From Nostoc sp. C052 (GTDB lineage: Bacteria; Cyanobacteriota; Cyanobacteriia; Cyanobacteriales; Nostocaceae): a stretch of 64,000 nt of DNA. Below are positions 16,318 to 24,480 of this stretch, piece after piece. How positions within the stretch are numbered: position 1 is the first letter of the stretch; every line of letters begins with the position of its first letter. A program made the translations under genes and the position numbers. The notes beneath the pieces were generated by a model. The model had not been told where the DNA came from, did not search any database, and saw only the letters and a list, made by a program, of their open reading frames with translations. The stretch lies in NCBI RefSeq assembly GCF_013393905.1, contig NZ_CP040272.1:5576001-5640000 (forward strand), given 5' to 3'.

Positions 16318-16833
16318 CTAAGGACAGAACAACGTATCACGCGTATCTCTTCCTGTAACGGGATTAGTCCCTTTGGCAAGTTTGCACAATTTTTTTTGCT
16401 CGTCGGGACGCAGCAGCGTATCAGTAAAATCTGCCCCGTCAATGATTGCACCGTCAAATCTAGCGTTAGCAGCAAAAGCACCCTCCAACAGTGCATTTGT
16501 CAAATTTGCTCTGACTAAACGAGCCGAGTCTAAAGTGGCATTTCTTAAATCAGAACCCTCCAAATTCGCAGACTCTAAATTTGCTGCAAAGAAGCTGACA
16601 CCGTTCAAATTAGCGTGGCTGAAGTTGCTTTGGCGAAGATTAGCTTTAGTAAAGCTAGAGTCTGTTAAATCACGTCCTGAAAAATCAGCTTCAACCAAAA
16701 TTTCCTTATTATATTCGAGTGCCAAAGCTGTTGGAGCAAAACCGACTATTGCGGTGATGCCAATTATTCCCCACAGGAATAAGCCGAGTATGCTTGTCCA
16801 AAGCTTGTGTTGTATTTTATACTTCAAACCCAT
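16318..16833 (-). CDS. Lumenal/periplasmic pentapeptide-repeat protein
   Basis: The sequence shows a signal peptide (KYKIQHKLWTSILGLFLWG...ALA) followed by about fifteen A(N/D)LXX repeats (ANLRQSNFSHANLNGVSF, ANLESANLEGSDL), which fold as a right-handed quadrilateral helix. It ends with a conserved Cys-containing tail (CKLAKGTNPVTGRDTR..LFC) resembling thylakoid-lumen pentapeptide proteins. I start at ATG 16833 because it directly precedes the n-region of the signal peptide; the frame stays open upstream to 16938, but that extension is partly made of a dispersed repeat. Function of these proteins is not established. Confidence 0.8.
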   Translation of the reverse strand: MGLKYKIQHKLWTSILGLFLWGIIGITAIVGFAPTALALEYNKEILVEADFSGRDLTDSSFTKANLRQSNFSHANLNGVSFFAANLESANLEGSDLRNATLDSARLVRANLTNALLEGAFAANARFDGAIIDGADFTDTLLRPDEQKKLCKLAKGTNPVTGRDTRDTLFCP

Positions 16834-16869
16834 TTTTTTTGGGGATGAGTCGAGTGTAGAATCCGCTGT

Positions 16870-16896
16870 GCGTAGGCGTAGACCGCCGCAGGCATC
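16870..16896. repeat. 27-bp dispersed repeat, leader-region copy
   Basis: GCGTAGGCGTAGACCGCCGC starts this copy, which lies between the divergent pentapeptide and yraN genes. It differs from the cas6 copy at three positions and is in the reverse orientation. Confidence 0.65.
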
Positions 16897-16937
16897 GCTT
16901 AACCTAGAATTCACAGAATTCATGATATTTATAGTCA

Positions 16938-17444
16938 ATGGCTAACCTTCCTCCATCTCATTATCCAGATATTGGTCAATTAGGAGAAGACCTAGTAGCT
17001 CAATGGTTGCAATCTACAGGTTGGGTAATTCTCCATCGTCGCTTTTCTAGCCGCTGGGGGGAAATTGATATCATCGCTGAATATGCTAGAAAAGCAGAGG
17101 AAGCAGCAGGAGAACTCAGGACTCAGGACTCATTACTGGCATTTGTTGAAGTCAAAACCCGCAGTTCAGGTAGTTGGGATGCTGGGGGAAGAAGCGCAAT
17201 CACCCCACAAAAGCAAGCAAAAATCTGGCGTACAGCGGGAATATTCTTAGCTGAGTACCCAGAAAAAGCAGATTATTCTTGTCGATTTGATGTTGCTATT
17301 GTCTACTGTCAAAAGATACCAAAAAATCTAATTGGGGTTACTGCAAACCAGGAAGCTCTAGCTACTTCATCAGTACCCGGATATAAGTTTAAGCTGCTAG
17401 AATACATTCCGGCAGCTTTCGACTCTTTAATTGATAATGGTTAA
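16938..17444 (+). CDS. yraN: YraN family (UPF0102) nuclease-fold protein
   Basis: It has the archaeal Holliday-junction-resolvase-like fold of UPF0102. The motif series is clear: GEDLVAQWLQSTGW, RRFSSRWGEIDIIAEY, LAFVEVKTRSS (metal-binding Glu and Lys), then a helix and CRFDVAIVY. Length 168 aa is somewhat longer than the usual 120-130 because of an insert between the second and third motifs (KAEEAAGELRTQDS) and a C-terminal extension. The cellular role of the family is not settled. It is divergent from the pentapeptide gene. Confidence 0.88.
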   Translation: MANLPPSHYPDIGQLGEDLVAQWLQSTGWVILHRRFSSRWGEIDIIAEYARKAEEAAGELRTQDSLLAFVEVKTRSSGSWDAGGRSAITPQKQAKIWRTAGIFLAEYPEKADYSCRFDVAIVYCQKIPKNLIGVTANQEALATSSVPGYKFKLLEYIPAAFDSLIDNG

Positions 17445-17513
17445 TCGGTAATAGATAAAATATCTTGATTACCAATAACCAACTATTTTGTAGTGGCGTT
17501 ACAACCAAAAGTA

Positions 17514-17903
17514 TCACGCCAAAGTTTCTGGACAGTAGCCTAAGCCTCGGACAAACTGTTGTCGAAATGCTTCAATTTCGTCTCTCTCTGGGCTACCATG
17601 AGAAACGATCGCCACTTGATAGCGACGCATCACATCCACAGGGCACTGTCCCGCTTCCAAACTCCAAAGTGCCATTTGCACCCTCATTGGCGGTTCGTAG
17701 CTAATTCCTAATTCATTTAGAAAAGCCCGAAAGTCGCCATCTTCTTGGGCTGAGACTTGACCTTTGAGTTTGATCCTAACCACCCAGCCATCAATTTGAT
17801 GAATTACGGTGACGAACGAAACTGGTGTCTGGGGTCTAGCGTGGAGGTGTTGAACGACCCTCAGGGTTAGACTGGCATTTGCCAGATAGTACAAGTATTC
17901 CAT
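17514..17903 (-). CDS. Conserved-looking hypothetical protein, 129 aa
   Basis: No family recognised. It appears to be a soluble mixed alpha/beta protein, with strands in VSFVTVIHQIDGWVVRIKLKG and a C-terminal half containing QMALWSLEAGQCPVDVMRR and RQQFVRGLGYCP. It has no signal peptide. Codon use is normal for the window and the frame is open from ATG to stop. It is convergent with yraN and isolated. Likely a lineage-conserved cyanobacterial gene, on the basis of its well-ordered sequence only. Confidence 0.62.
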   Translation of the reverse strand: MEYLYYLANASLTLRVVQHLHARPQTPVSFVTVIHQIDGWVVRIKLKGQVSAQEDGDFRAFLNELGISYEPPMRVQMALWSLEAGQCPVDVMRRYQVAIVSHGSPERDEIEAFRQQFVRGLGYCPETLA

Positions 17904-17973
17904 GTTTGTTGGTGCTTGGGATCAAAGCCAATCCTACATATCTATATTCGTCAATCAGTGCCCCTTCCCGGTA

Positions 17974-18011
17974 GGGTAAAAGCCCCCGTTTTTAGATGGG
18001 GAGGTTTACCC
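17974..18011. repeat. Compound hairpin, possible IS200/IS605 end remnant
   Basis: An outer stem GGGTAAA (17974-17980) / TTTACCC (18005-18011) encloses an inner one formed by GCCCCCGT and the ATGGGGAGG region. Cyanobacterial IS200/IS605 ends carry similar CCCCxx-TTTAGA-xxGGGG hairpins. No tnpA or tnpB is present, so this is at most a relic. Confidence 0.35.
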
Positions 18012-18175
18012 AATTTTTATGTTAAGTTTTCCGTGTTACCTAATAGTAACAATCTTATAGCCTTGCGGCAAAACTGAGCCAAGATCCCTTAAAGTTCCTT
18101 TAGAAGGAAAAGCTTAAACTAGCTTTTTTGAGAGAGTATAAATACTAAATAAAGCAAAAACTAGTACAAGGTAAT

Positions 18176-19360
18176 TTGAAAGATACATCTCGTCCACAAG
18201 CAAAAGATTTTGCATTAGATTGCTCGGTAGCTGGCTATGACTACGAACTACCTCCAGAACTCATTGCCCAAAACCCAGCAGTTCCTAGAGATAGTTCGCG
18301 GTTACTGGTAGTTGATTCTCCCACTACAGGCATCGAAGCAGCATCCCTACACCATATTTTCCATGATTTGCCTGGACTGCTACGCTCTGGTGATTTGTTG
18401 ATTATGAACAATACAAGAGTCATTCCAGCGCGGCTTTATGGTCATAAATCCACTGGTGCGAAAATCCAAGTGTTGTTGTTGGAAGAACGGCAGCATAATT
18501 GTTGGTTAGCTTTAGTTAAGCCAGGAAAAAGCTTCAAACTGGGAACAAAGATTATTTTTGAACCAAGACAATTAGAGATTGGGGATTATAAAGATTCTTC
18601 CCCAATCCCCAATCCCCAGTCCCCAATCCCCAATCCCCAACTTACCGCTACGGTTCTAGAAACAGACGCAGCAACCGGAGGGCGTTTGTTGCAATTTGAT
18701 GTACCAGAGGGCAAGACTTTGGTGCAACTGTTAGAGGTATTTGGTGAAGTCCCGCTACCACCGTACATCACTACCTCTGAAGCTGCGGATGAGCAGTATC
18801 AAACAGTTTATGCTAAACAGCCAGGAGCGATCGCAGCTCCGACGGCAGGATTACACTTTACCCCAGAATTATTACAACAGTTGCGCGATCGCCAAATCAA
18901 TCAAGCTTTTGTAACGCTACATGTTGGTGTAGGTACATTCCGCCCTGTGGAAGTGGAGGACGTAACTACCCATAAAATGCATGAAGAATGGATTGAAGTT
19001 CCCGCCGCCACAGTAGAGCAAATTCGTGCTACTCAAGCTGCTGGCGGTCGGATTATTGCTGTAGGAACAACAGCAGTACGGGCTTTAGAAGGGGCGGCTA
19101 AATCTGGGAACTTACAACCATATTGTGGTAAAACAGACTTGTTTATTTATCCCGGCTACCAATGGCGGGTAGTGGATGGTTTGATTACGAATTTTCACTT
19201 ACCGCGTTCTAGTTTATTGATGCTGGTAAGTGCGCTAATTGGCAGACAACGGTTATTGAATATATACAACGAAGCGATCGCTTTTAGATATCGTTTTTAT
19301 TCCTTCGGTGATGCCATGCTAATTTTACCGTCAGCAGTGGGAATAGGGAGTAGACAGTAG
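18176..19360 (+). CDS. queA: S-adenosylmethionine:tRNA ribosyltransferase-isomerase
   Basis: QueA adds the cyclopentene-diol precursor of queuosine to tRNA using SAM. Recognisable blocks are YDYELPPELIAQNP at the start, RDSSRLLVVD, LLIMNNTRVIPARL, APTAGLHFTPELL, THKMHEEWIEV and the C-terminal TNFHLPRSSLLMLVSALIG. The start codon is TTG with AAGG a few bases upstream; no ATG exists before the first conserved block. At 394 aa it is longer than usual (about 345-360) because residues about 142-156 are encoded by an array of CCCCAAT/CCCCAGT heptamers, giving a proline-rich insert. Confidence 0.94.
   Translation: MKDTSRPQAKDFALDCSVAGYDYELPPELIAQNPAVPRDSSRLLVVDSPTTGIEAASLHHIFHDLPGLLRSGDLLIMNNTRVIPARLYGHKSTGAKIQVLLLEERQHNCWLALVKPGKSFKLGTKIIFEPRQLEIGDYKDSSPIPNPQSPIPNPQLTATVLETDAATGGRLLQFDVPEGKTLVQLLEVFGEVPLPPYITTSEAADEQYQTVYAKQPGAIAAPTAGLHFTPELLQQLRDRQINQAFVTLHVGVGTFRPVEVEDVTTHKMHEEWIEVPAATVEQIRATQAAGGRIIAVGTTAVRALEGAAKSGNLQPYCGKTDLFIYPGYQWRVVDGLITNFHLPRSSLLMLVSALIGRQRLLNIYNEAIAFRYRFYSFGDAMLILPSAVGIGSRQ
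18599..18640. repeat. Heptanucleotide repeat array inside queA
   Basis: CCCCAAT and CCCCAGT units occur head to tail about six times. They encode a Pro-Asn-Pro-Gln-rich insert in QueA and keep its reading frame. These short tandemly repeated repetitive sequences are characteristic of Nostocales genomes. Confidence 0.8.
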
Positions 19361-19422
19361 GGAATTATGCAATTTGAGATTTTTTCTTCAATCCAAAATC
19401 TCAAATTGGCAGAGTTAAAAGT

Positions 19423-19525
19423 CAATACAGTTCAGAATGGGCAACAAAACACTTGTAGAGACGGCGATTTATCGCGTCTCTAAAACCCAAAATTGTTGCC
19501 AGTAGCCCTTAAGTGAACCGTATTG
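19423..19525. mobile_element. MITE family B, copy 1 (103 bp) with 10-bp target duplication
   Basis: The ends are CAATACAGTTCA on the left and TGAACCGTATTG on the right. The core is TGTAGAGACGGCGATTTATC followed by its partly complementary half. Immediately outside, AGTTAAAAGT occurs on both sides (19413-19422 and 19526-19535), a perfect 10-bp direct repeat. There is no coding capacity. Confidence 0.75.
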
Positions 19526-19613
19526 AGTTAAAAGTTGGGAATTTGGAATTTTTTCTTTCATGGTGGGTACTCTGACTTATGAGGAGTTAAAAATAAGTAC
19601 AGGTCTGTTATTC

Positions 19614-20717
19614 ATGTCTGAAAAATACCTATTTTCTCAGGGCTTAAATTTATTTTGCCAGGTGACACTTGTTGGGTGTTCTGCATTTTTGGTCTTGGCT
19701 GCACCAGCAATTACTAATTTACCAGTTAGTAAGTTGCTGGCAGAAACCGCAATTTCTCAGGATTTGGAAGCTGCTAGCTTTTTCCAGCAGGGAGTGACGC
19801 GCTATAACCGCAAAGACCTACAGGGTGCGGAATATGCCTTTCGCCAAGCGTTGCAACATGACCCTAGCCTTGGGGCAGCGCGTAATTATTTGGGTAATAT
19901 ATTTATGGAGCAAAATCGCCTGGATATAGCTTTACAAGAATATACAGAGGCGATTAAGATCAATCCCAATTTTAGCGAAGCTTATTACAACTTAGGGTTA
20001 GCGTTGCACCGACAAGGAGAAAAAGAAGCCGCGATTACAGCTTATCGCCAGAGCTTGGTAATAGATCCCACAAGGGTGGCAGCGCTGTATAATCTGGGTT
20101 TGGTGCTGTATGAACAAGGACAAGTTGAGGATGCGATCGCAGCATACCAGCAAGTAATCAATCTAGATAGCACTTATAGCAATGCTTATTTTAACCTAGC
20201 GATCGCCTTGCAACAACAAGGAAAAATAGAAGCTGCGATCGCTTCTTATCGCCAAGTATTGCAACTAGATCCTAAAAATGCCACAGCTTACAACAACATG
20301 GCAAGTTTGCTAGCAATGCATGGTCAAGCTTCTGAGGCTATCTCTGTTTATCGGCAATCTATTCGTCAAAATCCGAAAAATGCCTCCGCTTACTATAACT
20401 TAGGAGTAACTTTATATAATCAGGGCGAGTTCAAAAAAGCCAGTGGAGTCTTGCAACGCGCTCATAATGAGTATCGTGAGCAAGGCAACATTGAACAAGC
20501 CCAGAAAATTGAGCAGCTAATGCAGCAAATTGCCCAGCAAAGTCAGCAACCTCAAGCCAGTCAAACAGCTACTCCTTCTCAGAGTTCAGATTCTACAAGT
20601 AATGTAGTACAAACACCTGAGCCACAGACGCCAAATCAATCAGAAACGCCGGCAAATCCTGGCAATGTGCCTGTATCAGCTGAACCACATTCTAATTCCA
20701 CGAATACCGGACAATAA
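19614..20717 (+). CDS. Tetratricopeptide-repeat protein, exported
   Basis: A signal-anchor-like hydrophobic segment (CQVTLVGCSAFLVLAAPAI) is followed by about seven TPR units (for example AYYNLGLALHRQGEKEAAI and ALYNLGLVLYEQGQVEDAI), then a low-complexity Gln/Ser/Thr/Pro tail. TPR arrays mediate protein-protein contact; the partner is unknown. I start at ATG 19614 (MSEKYLFSQ), which places the hydrophobic segment near the N terminus; the frame stays open back to 19560. The gene begins 88 bp after MITE B copy 1. Confidence 0.85.
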   Translation: MSEKYLFSQGLNLFCQVTLVGCSAFLVLAAPAITNLPVSKLLAETAISQDLEAASFFQQGVTRYNRKDLQGAEYAFRQALQHDPSLGAARNYLGNIFMEQNRLDIALQEYTEAIKINPNFSEAYYNLGLALHRQGEKEAAITAYRQSLVIDPTRVAALYNLGLVLYEQGQVEDAIAAYQQVINLDSTYSNAYFNLAIALQQQGKIEAAIASYRQVLQLDPKNATAYNNMASLLAMHGQASEAISVYRQSIRQNPKNASAYYNLGVTLYNQGEFKKASGVLQRAHNEYREQGNIEQAQKIEQLMQQIAQQSQQPQASQTATPSQSSDSTSNVVQTPEPQTPNQSETPANPGNVPVSAEPHSNSTNTGQ

Positions 20718-20836
20718 AAAACTCAGAGTTAGAAAGAACTTAATAACTTCTAACTCTGCCAATTTTAGATTTTGAGTCGCATCTTTGGTGAGCTTAAAAC
20801 GTAACTTTGATTTTGGATTGAATTACTCCCAACTTT

Positions 20837-21532
20837 TTAAATCGGCAAACGATTGATATCTTTATTACAACCAATAACGACCATTGCTGAACCACGCTCT
20901 AAACGCTTGGTGGGGTCAGGATTAATTTGAAATTTCCCATCCTGACTTACTGCTAGCAAATTTAAACCGTAGCGGTTACGAAGTTGAAGTTCAGTGATGG
21001 TTTTGCCGTGAAATTCATCAGGCACAATCAACTCTACAATACTGTTATCTGGATCGAGGTCAAACCGATCTAAAATTGCTGGTTTAGTAAGAGTACGCGC
21101 TAGGGCACAACCTGCTTCATACTCAGGAAAAACAACATGATCTGCTCCTACTCGTCGTAACAGTTTACGGTGAACTTCACTAGAAGCTTTAGCAACTACA
21201 TGGGGAACACCAGCCTCTTTCACATTTAGGGTGGTGATGATGCTTTCTTGAACGTAGTTGCCAATCGCAACAATTACAGTATCAAATTCAAAAATTCCAG
21301 CTTCTTTGAGTGCGGCTGGTTCTGTAGAGTCTAGTTGCAAAGCATGACTAACTATTCCCTCAGTTAATGCTTCTGAAACTCGTTTTTCATCAATATCTGT
21401 TGCCAGCACTTGATAACCAAAATTGTGCAATGTAGAACAGACAGACCTACCAAAACGACCTAACCCAACTACAGCAAATTGGTGGTTATCTTTGCCTAAA
21501 CTGCGAAAAAAATTTAATGATGACAGATTCAC
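20837..21532 (-). CDS. ktrA: Potassium uptake regulatory subunit KtrA (TrkA-N/RCK)
   Basis: KtrA forms the cytoplasmic gating ring of the Ktr K+ transporter. Residues about 19-40 give the NAD/ATP Rossmann motif VVGLGRFGRSVCSTL with the acidic ATDID after strand 2, and the TrkA-C domain follows (about 145-225, VELIVPDEFHGKTITELQLR). Length 231 aa is typical. The start is a GTG. It lies 169 bp downstream of the ktrB-like gene on the same strand and probably forms one operon with it, although the gap could hold a second promoter. Confidence 0.88.
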   Translation of the reverse strand: MNLSSLNFFRSLGKDNHQFAVVGLGRFGRSVCSTLHNFGYQVLATDIDEKRVSEALTEGIVSHALQLDSTEPAALKEAGIFEFDTVIVAIGNYVQESIITTLNVKEAGVPHVVAKASSEVHRKLLRRVGADHVVFPEYEAGCALARTLTKPAILDRFDLDPDNSIVELIVPDEFHGKTITELQLRNRYGLNLLAVSQDGKFQINPDPTKRLERGSAMVVIGCNKDINRLPI

Positions 21533-21701
21533 CCTTGTTATCCTTATTATGGCTCCCTGTTTTTAGGGCAAAAAACGGTTATACAGCTAGAATTAAAATT
21601 TTTATTTTTTGCCTTCCCATGTATATTTTATCAGTTTAGTTGTTAGTCATTAGTCAAGAATTATTCTCCACAATTCCCTATTCCCTGCTCTGTCTCCCTA
21701 A

Positions 21702-23039
21702 CTATCCCACAAGTAAATTTTCTTCAGGATAGTGAATTCTGCTAGGGCGGGGGTCTCCTAGCACGGCAGACATCAATAGCAAAACACCGACTCTGCCAAC
21801 GTACATCGTGACAATTAAGATCAGCTTTGCTGCTGTAGAGATAGTTCCTGTAATGCCTGTAGAAAGACCCACAGTGGCGAAGGCTGATACTACTTCAAAC
21901 AAAATTTGAATAAAATCTAATTTTGGATCTGTGAGGCTAATTAAAATCGTGGCGAAAATCACGGTCGCTACCGATCCTACTAAGACACCTACAGCTTTCA
22001 AAATTAAATTTATTGCTATTTTGCGATCGTACAACAAAACTTCTTCTTTTCCCTGGAGAATAGCTTTTGTACAACTAGTCAAGACTCTCAAGGTTGTTGT
22101 TTTCATCCCTCCTCCCGTACCACCGGGACTTGCACCAATGAACATCAGCGCAATTGTAATAAATAGACCAGCAGTGGTCATTTTGCTAATATCGATGGTG
22201 TTAAAACCAGCAGTTCTGGGAGTAACTGATTGAAACCAAGCTACTAATATCTGGTCACTTAAATTCAGAGAACCAAATGTTTCAGGGTTTCTAATTTCTA
22301 TACAGAAAAAGGCAATTGTCCCTATTGCTAATAATATAATGGTTGTGCTGGTTGCAACTTTAAAATCAAGTGACAACAATTGCTTTTTAAGAGATTTTTG
22401 GAAAATGCGATCGCGCAACCAAAGATACATTTCTAAAATTACCTGATAGCCAATTCCCCCAAAGATAATCAACATGGTGATAGTGAAGACGACTAAAAAG
22501 GATGACTGATATCCAATTAAGTTATCTTTAAACAAACTAAAACCAGCATTGTTCCAAGCGTTGATGCTATGGAAAATCGCTAACCAAAGTCCTTTACTCC
22601 ACCCATACTCTGGTACAAATGCTGGTAGAAGTAAGAAGACTCCGGTAATTTCAAAAATTAAAGTTGTGGCAATAATTGAACGGATCACTTGAGAGCTACC
22701 ACTCATCCCTGGTCGGTCTAAAGCTTGTTGAATGGCGATTTTTTGCCGCATATCAAACTTCCGACCAATGAGCAAAATCAGAAATGTGGTGGTTGTCATG
22801 TAGCCCAATCCGCCAATCTGAGCTAAAAGCGCAATAAATAACTGACCCCAAAAAGAAAAATAAGTACCAGGATCAACTACTGATAAACCGGTGACACAAA
22901 CTGCGGATGTGGAGGTAAATAGTGCCACAATCAGGTTATCCCATGTACCATTGCTAGTTGAAAAAGGCATCATTAACAGGATAGTACCGATAGCAATGAC
23001 AGCCAGAAACCCCAAACAAATTGTGCGAGCAACAGTCAT
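21702..23039 (-). CDS. ktrB: Potassium transporter KtrB (TrkH family)
   Basis: This is a membrane K+ channel-like transporter with four M1-P-M2 units. The pore loops with the single selectivity glycines are visible (TSAVCVTGLSVVDPGTYFS, NAWNNAGFSLFKDN, TPRTAGFNTIDIS and FATVGLSTGITG). Residues FIGASPGGTGGGMKTTT form the flexible M2C gate loop. Length 445 aa is normal. Together with KtrA it gives K+ uptake, important in osmotic stress, which fits a window that also carries trehalose genes and a Na+/H+ antiporter, although these are separate transcription units. Confidence 0.92.
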   Translation of the reverse strand: MTVARTICLGFLAVIAIGTILLMMPFSTSNGTWDNLIVALFTSTSAVCVTGLSVVDPGTYFSFWGQLFIALLAQIGGLGYMTTTTFLILLIGRKFDMRQKIAIQQALDRPGMSGSSQVIRSIIATTLIFEITGVFLLLPAFVPEYGWSKGLWLAIFHSINAWNNAGFSLFKDNLIGYQSSFLVVFTITMLIIFGGIGYQVILEMYLWLRDRIFQKSLKKQLLSLDFKVATSTTIILLAIGTIAFFCIEIRNPETFGSLNLSDQILVAWFQSVTPRTAGFNTIDISKMTTAGLFITIALMFIGASPGGTGGGMKTTTLRVLTSCTKAILQGKEEVLLYDRKIAINLILKAVGVLVGSVATVIFATILISLTDPKLDFIQILFEVVSAFATVGLSTGITGTISTAAKLILIVTMYVGRVGVLLLMSAVLGDPRPSRIHYPEENLLVG

Positions 23040-23193
23040 ATTAAGGTAAAATTTATAAACTTTTTTCCAAGGAAGATAAACTGGAGTTTAACCTCCTTGG
23101 AAACAAAAACACCTTATTTAATTAAAAACATACATGGTAGCCTAACCTATATGTTTTTTTTGAATTCTACTTCGTCTCAATACTACTTTTTTC

Positions 23194-24036
23194 ATGAGTG
23201 CAACACTTTACCAGCAAATTCAGCAGTTCTACGATGCTTCTTCTGGTCTGTGGGAACAGATTTGGGGCGAACACATGCACCACGGCTACTACGGGGCTGA
23301 TGGCAGCCAGAAAAAAGACCGTCGTCAAGCTCAAATTGATTTAATCGAAGAACTGCTCAATTGGGCAGGGGTACAATCAGCAGAAAATATCCTCGATGTG
23401 GGTTGTGGCATTGGCGGCAGTTCTTTATACCTGGCTGAAAAGTTTCATGCTAGGGCTACAGGAATTACTTTGAGTCCTGTACAAGCTGCCAGAGCAACGG
23501 AACGTGCTGCGGAGGCGAATTTGAGTCTGAGAACTCAGTTTCAAGTGGCCAACGCTCAAGCAATGCCTTTTGCTGATAATTCTTTTGATTTGGTTTGGTC
23601 GCTGGAAAGTGGCGAACACATGCCAGATAAAACGAAGTTTCTCCAGGAGTGCTATCGAGTCTTGAAACCTGGTGGCAAGTTAATTATGGTGACTTGGTGT
23701 CATCGACCGACTGATAAATTACCACTGACGGCAGATGAAGAAAAGCATTTGCAGGATATTTATCGGGTGTATTGTTTGCCTTATGTGATTTCTTTACCAG
23801 AGTATGAAGGTATAGCCCGTCAACTTCCATTAAGCAATATTCGCACCGCCGATTGGTCAACTGCCGTCGCCCCCTTTTGGAATGTAGTCATTGATTCGGC
23901 GTTCACTCCCCAAGCGCTTTGGGGCTTACTCAATGCCGGTTGGACTACCATTCAAGGGGCGTTATCACTAGGGTTGATGCGTCGCGGTTATGAGCGCGGG
24001 TTAGTTCGGTTTGGCTTATTGTGTGGGAATAAGTAG
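23194..24036 (+). CDS. SAM methyltransferase, gamma-tocopherol methyltransferase type
   Basis: The class-I methyltransferase core shows motif I LDVGCGIGGSSLYLA (about 67-81), AMPFADNSFDLVWSLESGEHMPD and YRVLKPGGKLIMVTW. The N-terminal HMHHGYYG and the whole layout resemble the cyanobacterial/plastid VTE4 family, which methylates gamma- to alpha-tocopherol at the membrane. Length 280 aa agrees with mature bacterial members. Relatives acting on plastoquinol precursors share the same motifs, so the substrate is not certain. No tocopherol genes are adjacent. Confidence 0.78.
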   Translation: MSATLYQQIQQFYDASSGLWEQIWGEHMHHGYYGADGSQKKDRRQAQIDLIEELLNWAGVQSAENILDVGCGIGGSSLYLAEKFHARATGITLSPVQAARATERAAEANLSLRTQFQVANAQAMPFADNSFDLVWSLESGEHMPDKTKFLQECYRVLKPGGKLIMVTWCHRPTDKLPLTADEEKHLQDIYRVYCLPYVISLPEYEGIARQLPLSNIRTADWSTAVAPFWNVVIDSAFTPQALWGLLNAGWTTIQGALSLGLMRRGYERGLVRFGLLCGNK

Positions 24037-24040
24037 TTTA

Positions 24041-24354
24041 AGCTAAAACTCCTTTAAAACCTCGTTTCCAGCCTCCGGCTGGAAATGCAACTCAAAAGCG
24101 GCTCTGTCGCGATTTCGAGAGGCGGAGCCTCAAAGACGAGCATTCCCAGTCGGAGACTGGGAACGAGGTAACAAGGCAATAGACTTCTTGCATAAGTCGG
24201 GTAAAGGGTAAGGGTTAAGGGAAAAGGGATAGAATTTTCCTTTCCTCTTTAACCTTTCCCCCTTTCCCGACAAGAGTGCAAAAGGCACTTTTGCAAGAGG
24301 TCTAATCTAAAAGCTAGTTCTAGACTTGCTTTCACGTTAAGTTGACACTAATGG
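24041..24354. repeat. Dispersed repeat element A, copy 2 (interrupted)
   Basis: The blocks AGCTAAAACTCCTTTAAAAC, CCCAGTCGGAGACTGGGAAC, ATCTAAAAGCT and AAGTTGACACTAATGG occur in the same order as in copy 1 at 1135-1556. The left terminal repeat is lost next to the methyltransferase stop codon. A 123-bp MITE (24181-24303) sits inside. It occupies most of the gene-free 24037-24480 stretch. Confidence 0.65.
24181..24303. mobile_element. MITE family C, copy 1 (123 bp), nested in element A
   Basis: The ends are AGACTTCTTGCATAAGT and ACTTTTGCAAGAGGTCT, inverted relative to each other, and AAT flanks both sides. Copy 2 (62511-62633) has the same length and is nearly identical. The uninterrupted site is preserved in element A copy 1 (ACAATATCTAAAAG near 1277-1291), showing insertion at AAT. 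Confidence 0.82.
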
Positions 24355-24429
24355 CATCTTGCCTACCCCACAAAAGTTAATTGGATATTTTTTTATTTGG
24401 AAGTACCTAAGAGAAAATTAAGCTTTTTC

Positions 24430-24451
24430 AACCCGCCTGTGCGGGTTTTGC
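24430..24451 (+). terminator. Candidate hairpin terminator
   Basis: AACCCGC (24430-24436) and GCGGGTT (24441-24447) form a 7-bp stem with a CTGT loop followed by TTTG. It would serve leftover transcription from the methyltransferase side. The T-run is short. Confidence 0.4.
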
Positions 24452-24480
24452 CTGTGTCGTTGTGGCTTCTAACCGCAGAT

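Noticed and set aside
16373..16945. 190-codon plus-strand open frame opposite the pentapeptide gene
   Set aside because: It is the complement of A(N/D)LXX repeats, which automatically stays open; the minus-strand protein has a signal peptide and clear family.
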